Origin: Lachnospiraceae bacterium
GTDB lineage: Bacteria; Bacillota; Clostridia; Lachnospirales; Lachnospiraceae
DNA: 22,503 nucleotides
Direction of reading: 5' to 3'
Assembly (NCBI GenBank): GCA_009774155.1
Contig: VSNE01000006.1
Coordinates: 1-22,503 of the forward strand
The position numbers and the translations under genes were made by a program. Positions 13,256 to 22,051 of this stretch are shown here, one piece after another (position 1 is the first letter of the stretch; every line of letters starts with the position of its first letter). The notes beneath the pieces are model-generated. The model had not been told where the DNA came from, searched no databases, and saw nothing but the letters and a program-made list of their open reading frames with translations.

Positions 13256-15244
13256 ATGACAAATATCATAACTCTTGAACTGGATATTGAAACATTCAGC
13301 GACAGAGACATTAAAAATGGAGTCTACCGTTACGCAGAGTCACCGGCCTTTGAAATTCTTCTCATGACAGTATTCGTAAATGGAGAACCGTATGCAGTAT
13401 ATGATATAGCATCCGGCGATATAGTCCCTGATGAAATAATACAGGCCATCACATCAGAGGATGTAATAAAATGGGCGCATAACGCTTCTTTTGAGCGGAT
13501 ATGTTTGTCAATCTGGATTAAAGAAAACTACCCTCAGTATTTTCATTCCTATGGCGATCCGGCTGATACCGTCGGCAATTACCTTAACCCTGCATCGTGG
13601 AGATGCTCCATGACACTTGCCGCCTATAATGGCCTTCCACTTTCCTTGGAATCCGTCGGACAGGTGCTTGGCTTCAAGCAGCAGAAACTTAAGTCCGGCA
13701 AAGAAGGAATCAGGCTTTTCTGCAAGCCGGTGAAACCTACCAAGTCCAATGGAATGCGCACAAGAAATCTGCCTCAGGATTATCCCGAAAAATGGGAGGA
13801 ATTCAAGAAATATAACTATATTGATGTAGACGTGGAGATGTCCATCATCAAGCGGCTGAAAAACTATCCTATCCCGGATTTTGTCTGGGAAGAATACCAC
13901 ATGAGCGAAAAAATAAATGACAGAGGCATCCTTGTGGATCCGACCATCGTCTCCAATGCCATTGAGCTGGATAAGATCTCGCATGACGCCCTTGCGCAGG
14001 AAATGATACAAAAAACCGGGTTGGAAAATCCCAACAGCCCCGCACAGCTGAAAGCCTGGCTGAAAAATAAGGGGATCAATGCCGAAAGCCTGGGCAAGAA
14101 AGACGTAAGAGCTCTCATCGAGGAAGTCCCTGAAGACATAGCAGATGTGCTCAGACTCAGACAGCAGATAGCAAAATCCAGCGTCAAAAAATATCAGGCC
14201 ATGCAGAACTCCGTCTGTAACGACGGCCGGTGCCGCGGGCTCTTCCAGTTCTACGGTGCTACCCGGACCGGCCGCTTCGCCGGACGCAACATACAACTGC
14301 AGAACCTCCCGCAGAACCACCTTCCGGATCTCAAAGAGGCACGTAACTTAGTCAAGTCAGGCGATTATGAGATGCTCCATCTTCTTTATGACAATATTCC
14401 CGGGGTACTGTCAGAGCTCATCCGTACCGCATTGATACCGAAAACCGGCTACCAGTATATTGTATCGGACTTCAGCGCTATCGAAGCCAGGATCCTGTCT
14501 TATCTCGCAAGTGAAGAGTGGCGTATCAAGGTATTTGCCGATAATGGCGACATCTATTGCGCTTCCGCCTCACAGATGTTCCATGTGCCAGTTGAAAAGC
14601 ACGGCAGGAACTCCCATTTAAGGCAGAAGGGAAAGGTCGCTGAACTTGCCCTCGGATACGGCGGCGGTGTTGGTGCCATGAAAGCTATGGGTGCCCTGGA
14701 TCAGGGACTGACAGAGGATGAACTTCAGCCGATTGTTGATAAATGGCGTGAGTCCAACCCGAAAATTACCAAATATTGGTGGGATGTAGATGCCGCCGTG
14801 AAAAAGGCCGTCAAGCTGCACCTGAAATCATCCGTCGGCTGTGTCACCTTTGAATGGACATCCGGTATGTTATTTATATGGCTCCCCTCCGGCCGCAGGC
14901 TCTCCTATGTGAAACCCCAGATGTGCATAAACCAGTTCGGCAGCGAATCCGTCAGCTACATGGGCACAGACAGCCAGAAGCACTGGTGCCGCATTGAGAG
15001 CTATGGCCCCAAGTTTGTTGAGAACATCGTTCAGGCCATCGCCCGCGACCTTCTCTGCTATGCCATCCGAAATCTCTCTGAAATGTTCATCGTCGGTCAC
15101 GTACACGATGAAGTTATCATAGAGTGCCGTCCAGATATAAAATATCAGGATATCTGCGATATTATGGGACAGGCTCCGCCGTGGTTCCCGAGTATCAACT
15201 TAAGGGCAGATGGATACACTACAGAATTCTACCGTAAAGATTGA
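13256..15244 (+). CDS. Phage DNA polymerase, family A with 3'-5' exonuclease
   Basis: 662 residues from the chosen start. LELDIETFS (near 7-15) is exonuclease motif I, with WAHNASFER as motif II and YNYIDVDVEMS near 185-197 as the likely motif III region. The polymerase motifs are SDFSAIEARILSYLA (motif A, catalytic Asp about 405), RQKGKVAELALGYGG (motif B, Arg, Lys and Tyr-Gly present) and HDEVIIE (motif C, near 617-623). RTGRFAGRNIQLQNLP is also conserved. It lacks the 5'-3' exonuclease domain, as usual in phages. An upstream in-frame ATG at 13217 sits inside the hairpin, whereas 13256 has AAAGGA about seven bases upstream and is preferred. It is last in the plus-strand operon and ends 11 bases before a terminator. 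Confidence 0.95.
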   Translation: MTNIITLELDIETFSDRDIKNGVYRYAESPAFEILLMTVFVNGEPYAVYDIASGDIVPDEIIQAITSEDVIKWAHNASFERICLSIWIKENYPQYFHSYGDPADTVGNYLNPASWRCSMTLAAYNGLPLSLESVGQVLGFKQQKLKSGKEGIRLFCKPVKPTKSNGMRTRNLPQDYPEKWEEFKKYNYIDVDVEMSIIKRLKNYPIPDFVWEEYHMSEKINDRGILVDPTIVSNAIELDKISHDALAQEMIQKTGLENPNSPAQLKAWLKNKGINAESLGKKDVRALIEEVPEDIADVLRLRQQIAKSSVKKYQAMQNSVCNDGRCRGLFQFYGATRTGRFAGRNIQLQNLPQNHLPDLKEARNLVKSGDYEMLHLLYDNIPGVLSELIRTALIPKTGYQYIVSDFSAIEARILSYLASEEWRIKVFADNGDIYCASASQMFHVPVEKHGRNSHLRQKGKVAELALGYGGGVGAMKAMGALDQGLTEDELQPIVDKWRESNPKITKYWWDVDAAVKKAVKLHLKSSVGCVTFEWTSGMLFIWLPSGRRLSYVKPQMCINQFGSESVSYMGTDSQKHWCRIESYGPKFVENIVQAIARDLLCYAIRNLSEMFIVGHVHDEVIIECRPDIKYQDICDIMGQAPPWFPSINLRADGYTTEFYRKD

Positions 15245-15254
15245 TATACAGAAA

Positions 15255-15296
15255 AGGCGGCTCCGCTGTGGAGACGCCTATCTTTTTATCTTTTCT
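15255..15296 (+). terminator. Strong intrinsic terminator after polA, probably bidirectional
   Basis: AGGCGGCTCC (15255-15264) and GGAGACGCCT (15270-15279) form a ten-position stem with one mismatch and a five-base loop. On the plus strand it is followed by ATCTTTTTATCTTTT. On the minus strand it is followed by TTTTCTGT, so it can also end the restriction operon, whose last stop codon (15286-15288) lies in the plus-strand T-rich tail. Confidence 0.85.
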
Positions 15297-15903
15297 GTCT
15301 CATGCACGTACTTGGTCTTTCACATTCATATTGATAATTAACAAAACCCCTTAATGTGCATTTTCCTGCTTTTTGATATCTGCATTCATTTATTGGAAAC
15401 AGCTTTTTTGAATTCTTCAATGTCAATGCTTTTAAATCGGATGGCTCCTTTCTTTGCGCATCCTTATCTGGATACTCTGCATAGAAATATGATGACATCG
15501 ACTTGTTCAGAGTATTCATTAAAGCATTTTGACTACTGACCACTATATATTTTGCCAGCTCACCTATTGGAATCTCTGTAATGGATGTAATTTTATAGTA
15601 ACTCTTAGGATATCGCCCCCGATTAAATAATTCTCTCTCATAATATTCAGGATATCCATCTTTAGGCTTTTCTGTTGTCACCTCTAATAACGCACATTCA
15701 TAGGCGTGATTTCTCGTATATAGCATAATCATCGGATTATCCAACGCCATCATTTCATCAAGTGTTTTCTTTGATGGAACCACCCCTATCTTTCCAAACC
15801 AACAATATCCTTTAGATTGGATGACTTCCTGATGCTTCTCTATGCAATTTGCCACTATGTTCGTCCCAAAACGGACAACAAGAAATCTCTGTCCTACATC
15901 CAT
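15286..15903 (-). CDS. Unknown 205-aa protein at the end of the type I restriction operon, Cys-rich tail
   Basis: Not recognised with certainty. The N-terminal 130 residues have the feel of a PUA/EVE-like beta barrel: RFGTNIVANCIEKHQEV, then GYCWFGKIGV, PMIMLYTRNHAYECALLEVT and YYKITSITEIP. EVE-type domains read modified bases in DNA or RNA, so this is an attractive but unproven idea for a restriction neighbour. The C-terminus holds C-x7-C-x11-C-x5-C (CRYQKAGKC, YECERPSTC), a likely zinc or Fe-S site. A TTG at 15909 could add two residues, but the ATG at 15903 has AAAGGAAA about eight bases upstream. It begins 12 bases after hsdR ends, so it is almost surely cotranscribed. Confidence 0.75.
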   Translation of the reverse strand: MDVGQRFLVVRFGTNIVANCIEKHQEVIQSKGYCWFGKIGVVPSKKTLDEMMALDNPMIMLYTRNHAYECALLEVTTEKPKDGYPEYYERELFNRGRYPKSYYKITSITEIPIGELAKYIVVSSQNALMNTLNKSMSSYFYAEYPDKDAQRKEPSDLKALTLKNSKKLFPINECRYQKAGKCTLRGFVNYQYECERPSTCMRQKR

Positions 15904-15915
15904 AATCAATTTCCT

Positions 15916-18900
15916 TTACTTCTTCTGTAATTCTCTGAACAGTACCTCTGCCATCGCCATCATTATCTGTGTATACTTCATAGCATCTGTAAACAAAGAC
16001 TGATATGTTGCGTTACTATCCTTAAAGGCTTTCCTCGCAGTCTCCCCAAAGATCTTCGGAAAGATGCTCTGCATAAACATCTGCTGCGTATCCTGTTTTG
16101 CGGATTTCGCAAGCTGAGGATTATCTTCCAGCATTTTTTGAAGGTTTCCGATAATAATACGGTCAGCCTCCGTAATATCCCCGGCAAAGGCCTCATTGAA
16201 TTTCTCGATAATCTCATCAAACGGACTCTTTTTCTCTTTCATACTGCCGTTTTTCTTCATTTTAGCAGCCTCATACTCTCCAGAAGTATTTTTATTGAGA
16301 GTGATCTGTCCGGAAAAAGTATGCTGTAACTTGTAATATTCCAATCTAACCTTATTATCAAGATTCCATTTATCCTTTTGATCCGGCGGCAACAGTTTCA
16401 TCAAATACCGACAGAATGTATATTCATTCTGCATTTCAATATCAAAAGTCCTTACCACCTGCTGCACATAATTGAACCATCTGACAAACGACCTGACGGT
16501 TCTCCTGAACTGATATCTCTGTTGCTCATCCAGCTCATTGTATTTTTCTGCAACCACAATAAGTGAATTAGATATCTTTGCCTGAACCACACCGCTGTTT
16601 TTATTATTCGGATCAATATAGATTTCAGCAATTTTCTTCACATCGTCATCGTTATAGATGTGGAAATCTCTAAGCTGATCTTTTGTCTTGTATATCAGGT
16701 CAACATTGATCTCAGATTCAAGGCTTGTCTCTGTATAGAACCCTTGAAACGCTTCTTGTATTTCTTCGTTTGTATTTACAAAGTCTAAGATATAGGTATC
16801 TTCTTTATCGGGATGAATACGGTTAAGCCTGCTCAGTGTCTGAACAGCCTTAATATCTCTAAGCTTCTTATCAACAATCATAGTATGAAGGAGCGGCTCA
16901 TCAAATCCTGTCTGATACTTTTCCGCAACAATCAGGACATCACCATGATCATGGAACACACTCTTGGTCTGTGCCTCCGACACATGATTCCCATCAGGAT
17001 CAATGTTCAATCCACTCTCCGAATAGTCCGGACTGTTCGGATCATCGGGATCTTTTACAATCCCTGAAAAGGCTATCATTACAAACATATCCTCATAGCC
17101 CTTTTCTTTGATATAAGCCTGAACTGCCTTTAAGTATCTTACCGCAGCGAGTCTTGATGATGTAACAACCATCATCTTACCTTTGCCCTTAATGGCTTTC
17201 CTCGTTATCTCCCGAAATGTCTCGACAATAATAGCCGCCTTCTGTTGTATGTTATACGGATGAAGTTCCGCATAACGACGAATCAACTTGGCTGCTTGGG
17301 ATTCTGGAATATCCGGATTATCTGCTGTATTTTTAGCTATCTTGTAGCAGGTCTTGTAAGTAGTATAATGCGCAAGCACATCCATAATGAAGCCTTCCTC
17401 AATAGCTTGCCTCATGCTATAGATATGGAACGGATGAAATGATCCATCCTGCCATTCATCGCCGAATATTTCCAGCGTTTTGTCCTTCGGCGTTGCAGTA
17501 AATGCAAAGAAACTAAGATTCTTATGCTTCCCTGCGCTGACCATTTCTTCCAATATACGGTCTTCTCGAGCATCATCTTCATCTTCCTGTTTTAAGATTG
17601 CATTTGCATACATCATAATCCGTTTTGCAAACGTTTTTTCCTGTTCACTCTGGAGCTCTTCTATGCCCACCCCTGTAAAATCAACCAATTCCCCCACAGC
17701 ATCTGTCGTGTCCGCAAGCCCGGCTTTAAGCTTTGCCGCACTCTGTCCCGTCTGACTGGAATGCGCCTCATCTACAATTACAGCAAAATGCTTGCCCCTT
17801 GTATCGCCAATCATTCCATAAATAACAGGGAATTTCTGAAGTGTCGTAACTATTATTCTCTTTCCATCCTCGATAGCTTTCAGAAGATCCTTTGATCTTT
17901 TCTTGTCATCTATAAGAACAACACTTCCAATTGTATGATCGAATCCCCCTATTGTTGCCTGAAGCTGAGAATCCAGAACTTTTCTGTCTGTAACAATGAT
18001 GACAGAATTGAACATAGGCATATCGTCTTTATGCAGACTTGCAAGTCTATATGCCGTCCAAGCGATACTGTTAGACTTCCCGGATCCGGCACTATGCTGA
18101 ATAAGATAATTGTGGCCGGGACCCTTTTCCGTAACATCATCAATCATTTTTCTCACGACATCCAACTGATGGTATCGTGGGAAAATAACTGTATTTATTG
18201 CGTCAGTCCCAAGCGAATTTTTCTTTTCTTGCCGGTAGCTGATAAACTTCTGAAGTATGTCGAGCAGTTTATCTTTCTGCCAAATTTCTTCCCAAAGATA
18301 TGAAACGGCATACTTACCCTCTTCAGCCTTCGGATTCCCTGCTCCGCCATCATTACCGGCACCGTTGGAGCCTTGGTTAAAAGGCAGGAACACGGTCTTA
18401 TCTCCATCAAGCTTTGTTGTCATCATGGCATGATAAAGATCCACTGCAAAGAACACAAGGATTCTATGATTAAACATAAATGCGGTTTCTCGTTTATCGC
18501 GACTGGTCATCCATTGCTCCATAGCATCGTCAACGCTTTGCCCAGTGAGCTGATTCTTCAGTTCTATCGCTATAACGGGGATACCATTCACAGCAAGCAT
18601 CATATCCACGCTATTATTATTTTGTTTGGAATAATGCCACTGACGGACACAATGACAAATATTCTGTGAGTATCTTGTCCTTGCCAGTTCATTTAAGCCG
18701 GATTCTGGATTGAAGAAACAAACTTTAAACTCTATTCCGCGGTATTTAAAACCATGTCTGAGAACATTAACTAATCCTGCAGACATAATAGCATCCTCAG
18801 TAACCTTTAGGAATTTATTCTTTGGATCCACATTTCCGCTGCGCTTTACAAACTGAGTCCATGCCAACTTTTGGGTGTTTTCCACAAATGCGCAAAGCGT

Positions 18901-19020
18901 ATCAATATCAATGGCATCTACATTGCGATATGCTTCATCTGTTGACTTCTTCCATCCACCATCCTTTGAAATAAGGTATGCTTCAATGTCAGATTCAAAC
19001 TGCTTTTCGTTATCTGCCAT
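15916..19020 (-). CDS. hsdR: Type I restriction endonuclease subunit R
   Basis: 1034 residues, a normal length. HsdR cuts unmodified DNA after ATP-driven translocation by the HsdR2M2S complex. The N-terminal nuclease core is VDMMLAVNGIPVIAIELKN (138-156), with the catalytic Asp and Glu-x-Lys present. The motor follows: SAGSGKS (310-316, Walker A), IVDEAHSS (415-422, motif II), FFAFTATP (504-511, motif III), then EKYQTGFDEP and QTLSRLNRIHP (motifs V and VI). A helical C-terminal part for complex assembly follows from about residue 850. All key motor and nuclease residues look intact. The start has AAAGGTGG eight bases upstream and lies three bases after hsdS. Confidence 0.95.
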   Translation of the reverse strand: MADNEKQFESDIEAYLISKDGGWKKSTDEAYRNVDAIDIDTLCAFVENTQKLAWTQFVKRSGNVDPKNKFLKVTEDAIMSAGLVNVLRHGFKYRGIEFKVCFFNPESGLNELARTRYSQNICHCVRQWHYSKQNNNSVDMMLAVNGIPVIAIELKNQLTGQSVDDAMEQWMTSRDKRETAFMFNHRILVFFAVDLYHAMMTTKLDGDKTVFLPFNQGSNGAGNDGGAGNPKAEEGKYAVSYLWEEIWQKDKLLDILQKFISYRQEKKNSLGTDAINTVIFPRYHQLDVVRKMIDDVTEKGPGHNYLIQHSAGSGKSNSIAWTAYRLASLHKDDMPMFNSVIIVTDRKVLDSQLQATIGGFDHTIGSVVLIDDKKRSKDLLKAIEDGKRIIVTTLQKFPVIYGMIGDTRGKHFAVIVDEAHSSQTGQSAAKLKAGLADTTDAVGELVDFTGVGIEELQSEQEKTFAKRIMMYANAILKQEDEDDAREDRILEEMVSAGKHKNLSFFAFTATPKDKTLEIFGDEWQDGSFHPFHIYSMRQAIEEGFIMDVLAHYTTYKTCYKIAKNTADNPDIPESQAAKLIRRYAELHPYNIQQKAAIIVETFREITRKAIKGKGKMMVVTSSRLAAVRYLKAVQAYIKEKGYEDMFVMIAFSGIVKDPDDPNSPDYSESGLNIDPDGNHVSEAQTKSVFHDHGDVLIVAEKYQTGFDEPLLHTMIVDKKLRDIKAVQTLSRLNRIHPDKEDTYILDFVNTNEEIQEAFQGFYTETSLESEINVDLIYKTKDQLRDFHIYNDDDVKKIAEIYIDPNNKNSGVVQAKISNSLIVVAEKYNELDEQQRYQFRRTVRSFVRWFNYVQQVVRTFDIEMQNEYTFCRYLMKLLPPDQKDKWNLDNKVRLEYYKLQHTFSGQITLNKNTSGEYEAAKMKKNGSMKEKKSPFDEIIEKFNEAFAGDITEADRIIIGNLQKMLEDNPQLAKSAKQDTQQMFMQSIFPKIFGETARKAFKDSNATYQSLFTDAMKYTQIMMAMAEVLFRELQKK

Positions 19021-19023
19021 AGA

Positions 19024-20235
19024 TTACACCACCTTTCGCTTTCCTGTTACTGATTCGAAAACTAATGATCTCTTGTATTTTTCAAGATCACTTAACAATC
19101 TTTGTTTCTCTTCAATCAAAGCATCTATAGCTATGCACTTTTCATTTAAAAAACTAACTATCTCCTTCTGTTCATCTGTATTACTTGTGTAGGGAACATA
19201 GCAATTCTTGACTTTTGTTGCTGTTATCAGTGGCTGCGCATTTGATGTATTTAATGTATTTAGATTCGCCGCCATTAACATGTAATATAAATATTGGCTA
19301 TTTATTTTGGACTCTACAATCAAAGCATTATCACTCGCCCAAGAATCCTTTGTTAAAATAGTCGTATAACCGCATCTTGCGCCCACTCTTCCAATTAATA
19401 TATTTCCTTTTGTGCAATTGCATCGCTCAGTATAACCTATTCGTTCTCCTCCGCCATATACAGGACACTTTCCCTCTTCGGTTATGTCTTCACTTCTGAT
19501 GGCATCGCCAGATTTAATGTTCAGAAGATATTTAAATTTTAGCAAATCCCACCCAGCCGGTATCCTATTATATTTCTCTGAATTTGTTTGTATAAATTCA
19601 TCTCTTTGAATTCCTTTTGAAATTGTATCAAAGACGATTGATACCTTCCATTTTTCATAATCTTCAATATTATTCTCTGTTTCATCCATCAATTGATCTA
19701 TGTCATCTATCTTACTGTCAAGATAATTAACAATTGGACTTATTTCTTCCTTGGGCGGTAAAACAATTTTTAGGCTCTTTATCTCTCCATAATTCAGTCC
19801 CTGACGCACTCCCGATCCCATGCCATAGAATCCCTTTTTCAAATCAAAGGCATGAAGAATGTAATATATGAAACCAGCTAATTCATAATCAAACGGTCGT
19901 ATCGTTACATACGCTGAAGTAATTATACCCCTTTCTTTAGCGAGTCCAACCCTTAAACTTGTATGATCGTTTTGCAAATCGGTCAATCTGAGAACAATAT
20001 CTCCATCTTCAATAATGTTATATCCATCAAAAGATGCTGGAAGCAATCCATCTGGAGAGTTTATATCTTTTCTTTTTATCTTCCCATAACTTAAAGACAA
20101 TAGATTGTTTTCATTTAAATCTTTATTCTTGTTCTTGACGATTCCCACCAACTGATGTAATGCATAAGTATCCCACGCACTTGGAATTGCTCCAATCCAG
20201 TCAACTTCGCTATCTTTCATAATCAGGTTATTCAT
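19024..20235 (-). CDS. hsdS: Type I restriction specificity subunit S
   Basis: 403 residues with the usual two-part layout. The first target-recognition domain starts at DWIGAIPSAWDTYAL and ends with a helical spacer (VNYLDSKIDDIDQLMDETEN, YEKWKVSIVFDTISKG). The second starts at YNRIPAGWDLLKFKYLLNIK, contains PVYGGGERIGYTE and GRVGARCGYT, and ends with a parallel spacer (VSFLNEKCIAIDALIEEKQR, LEKYKRSLVFESVTGK). The half-repeats set the spacing between the two parts of a bipartite target, which cannot be predicted here. The gene is clearly AT-richer than the phage genes and appears intact. It overlaps hsdM by eight bases, typical of coupled S and M subunits. Confidence 0.92.
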   Translation of the reverse strand: MNNLIMKDSEVDWIGAIPSAWDTYALHQLVGIVKNKNKDLNENNLLSLSYGKIKRKDINSPDGLLPASFDGYNIIEDGDIVLRLTDLQNDHTSLRVGLAKERGIITSAYVTIRPFDYELAGFIYYILHAFDLKKGFYGMGSGVRQGLNYGEIKSLKIVLPPKEEISPIVNYLDSKIDDIDQLMDETENNIEDYEKWKVSIVFDTISKGIQRDEFIQTNSEKYNRIPAGWDLLKFKYLLNIKSGDAIRSEDITEEGKCPVYGGGERIGYTERCNCTKGNILIGRVGARCGYTTILTKDSWASDNALIVESKINSQYLYYMLMAANLNTLNTSNAQPLITATKVKNCYVPYTSNTDEQKEIVSFLNEKCIAIDALIEEKQRLLSDLEKYKRSLVFESVTGKRKVV

Positions 20236-22051
20236 CTACTTCACCACCATCTCCAAATAGGCTTCTTAATTTTTCCTTAATCGATTGTTCCTGCCGTTTT
20301 ATTCTTGAAGCAATCTTATCTGCCGATTCCAACTCTTCATACTCATAGAAAAGATGCGTGAATGGTATTTCATATCCAACCTTTGTTTTGGCTTTATCTA
20401 TCCATGCATTTTTTCGATAGGGTAAAACCTCCTTTACAAAATACTCGTCAATGTCTTCATCCAGTGGCACATTTTCATAGTCTCTTAGAGAAGTGTCTGC
20501 AACTGGTCTATTTTTTTTATATATTATGTTCTCATGTTCATCTAACTGAGGACTCTCTACTGTTATTTTACTATACCCCAATGACAGAGAATTTAACACT
20601 TTGCTCTTACATATCACATTTGTTCTTCCATCGGATAATACTGCACTATACTTCCCATCCCGATATTCTCCGTATGCTTGAACAATAATATCTCGACATT
20701 CAGCTGTAATATCATCCTTTTTGTTTCCTATAGGCTTCCTTCTCGTTTCATAACACTGACTAGCATCTATTAGTAATACTTTTCCCGGATTACGAACTGG
20801 CTTTTCCTTATCTATAATCCATATGTAAGTTGCAATACCAGTATTATAGAAACTCTCCTTAGGTAATTGAACAATGGCATCCAACCAGTCATTTTCTATC
20901 AGATATCGCCTGATATTACTTGGTCCCGATTCAGCGTCACCAGTAAATAATGATGAACCATTTTGTATAATGGCCATCTTTCCACTTCCATCTTTAAGCT
21001 TTGATATTCCATTCAACATAAACAGCATCTGACCATCGCTTTTACTCGGTAAGCCAGGGGCAAATCTCCCTGCCTCACCTTTTTTATACTCCATCTCCAC
21101 CACAGGTGCTTCTCTTTTCCAGTCAATTCCAAACGGCGGATTGCTGATGCAAAAATCAAATTTAAATCCGCTAAACTGGTCATCTGACAGAGTATCTCCG
21201 AATTTCATATTGTCCGGATCCCCGCCATGAATAATAGTGTCCGCTACAGCAATGCCCATTGTAAACGGATTAATCTCTTGACCAAATGTTGTTACATTAG
21301 CCTTTTCGTCCAATTGATGCAATCTTTCTTCCATACAAGTCAGCATCTGACTAGTGCCCATTGTCATGTCATAAACAGTACAGTGTATACCTGATTCATC
21401 CATATCAAACTTATAATTGGTCACCAACAGATCGCACATTAAATAAATGATGTCGCGGCTTGTGAAATGGGCTCCTGCTTCTTCATCATATGACTCTGAA
21501 AATCTCTGAACCAGATTCTCGAAAATATATCCCATATCAACGGACGAATACTTGCTCATATTCATATCCTTAGCATTGAAGTCAAGGATAATCTGATATA
21601 AGAGCTTAGCCTCTTTCATGCGCTCAACCTGACCGTAAAAGCCCATTCTTGAAAGAATGTCCTTTACGTTGTCAGAAAATCCATTCAAGAAATCCATAAA
21701 GTTATCTGCTATGTTTTCTGCATCCGCAGCAAGCAGATCAAATGTATATTTGCTTGTATTATAGAATTGATAACCAGCAGCTTCTTTTAGAAAGTCTGCT
21801 GCCATCGGTCCAAAATTAGAATATTGCTTATATGCTTCCAGAACTTCCTCATGACGTGTTTTACTACTGCCTTCCTTCTTTGTTTCAAGGCAATCGTGAA
21901 ATCTCTTAATTACACACATAGGAAGGATTACTAATCCATACTCATGCGGCTTATATGCTCCGAAAAGAGAGTTTGCTGCATTCCAAATAAGGTTCGCATT
22001 TTCCTGTGCTCTTCTTGTCACCTCATTGATTTTGTCTTCACTAACGCTCAT
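20228..22051 (-). CDS. hsdM: Type I restriction-modification methyltransferase subunit M
   Basis: 607 residues. The N-terminal helical domain (ENANLIWNAANSLFGAYKPH, LPMCVIKRFHDCLE) is the usual N6-N domain. The region YIFENLVQRF with AGAHFTSRDIIYLMCDLL leads into the methyltransferase core. The AdoMet motif is YDMTMGTSQML (about 227-237) and the catalytic motif is CISNPPFGIDW (301-311), giving N6-adenine methylation. The motif I is unusual: the common form is DPxxGTGG, here GTSQ. This may be a family variant rather than damage, since the rest is intact. The C-terminus (IPFTHLFYEYEELESADKIA) is as in related HsdM proteins. The start has GGAGG 11 bases upstream and overlaps the preceding gene by 11 bases. 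Confidence 0.94.
   Translation of the reverse strand: MSVSEDKINEVTRRAQENANLIWNAANSLFGAYKPHEYGLVILPMCVIKRFHDCLETKKEGSSKTRHEEVLEAYKQYSNFGPMAADFLKEAAGYQFYNTSKYTFDLLAADAENIADNFMDFLNGFSDNVKDILSRMGFYGQVERMKEAKLLYQIILDFNAKDMNMSKYSSVDMGYIFENLVQRFSESYDEEAGAHFTSRDIIYLMCDLLVTNYKFDMDESGIHCTVYDMTMGTSQMLTCMEERLHQLDEKANVTTFGQEINPFTMGIAVADTIIHGGDPDNMKFGDTLSDDQFSGFKFDFCISNPPFGIDWKREAPVVEMEYKKGEAGRFAPGLPSKSDGQMLFMLNGISKLKDGSGKMAIIQNGSSLFTGDAESGPSNIRRYLIENDWLDAIVQLPKESFYNTGIATYIWIIDKEKPVRNPGKVLLIDASQCYETRRKPIGNKKDDITAECRDIIVQAYGEYRDGKYSAVLSDGRTNVICKSKVLNSLSLGYSKITVESPQLDEHENIIYKKNRPVADTSLRDYENVPLDEDIDEYFVKEVLPYRKNAWIDKAKTKVGYEIPFTHLFYEYEELESADKIASRIKRQEQSIKEKLRSLFGDGGEVDE

Noticed and set aside
13508..14320. 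Minus-strand frame of 270 codons opposite polA
   Set aside because: It lies fully inside the well-supported DNA polymerase gene on the other strand, and no motif or ribosome site supports it.
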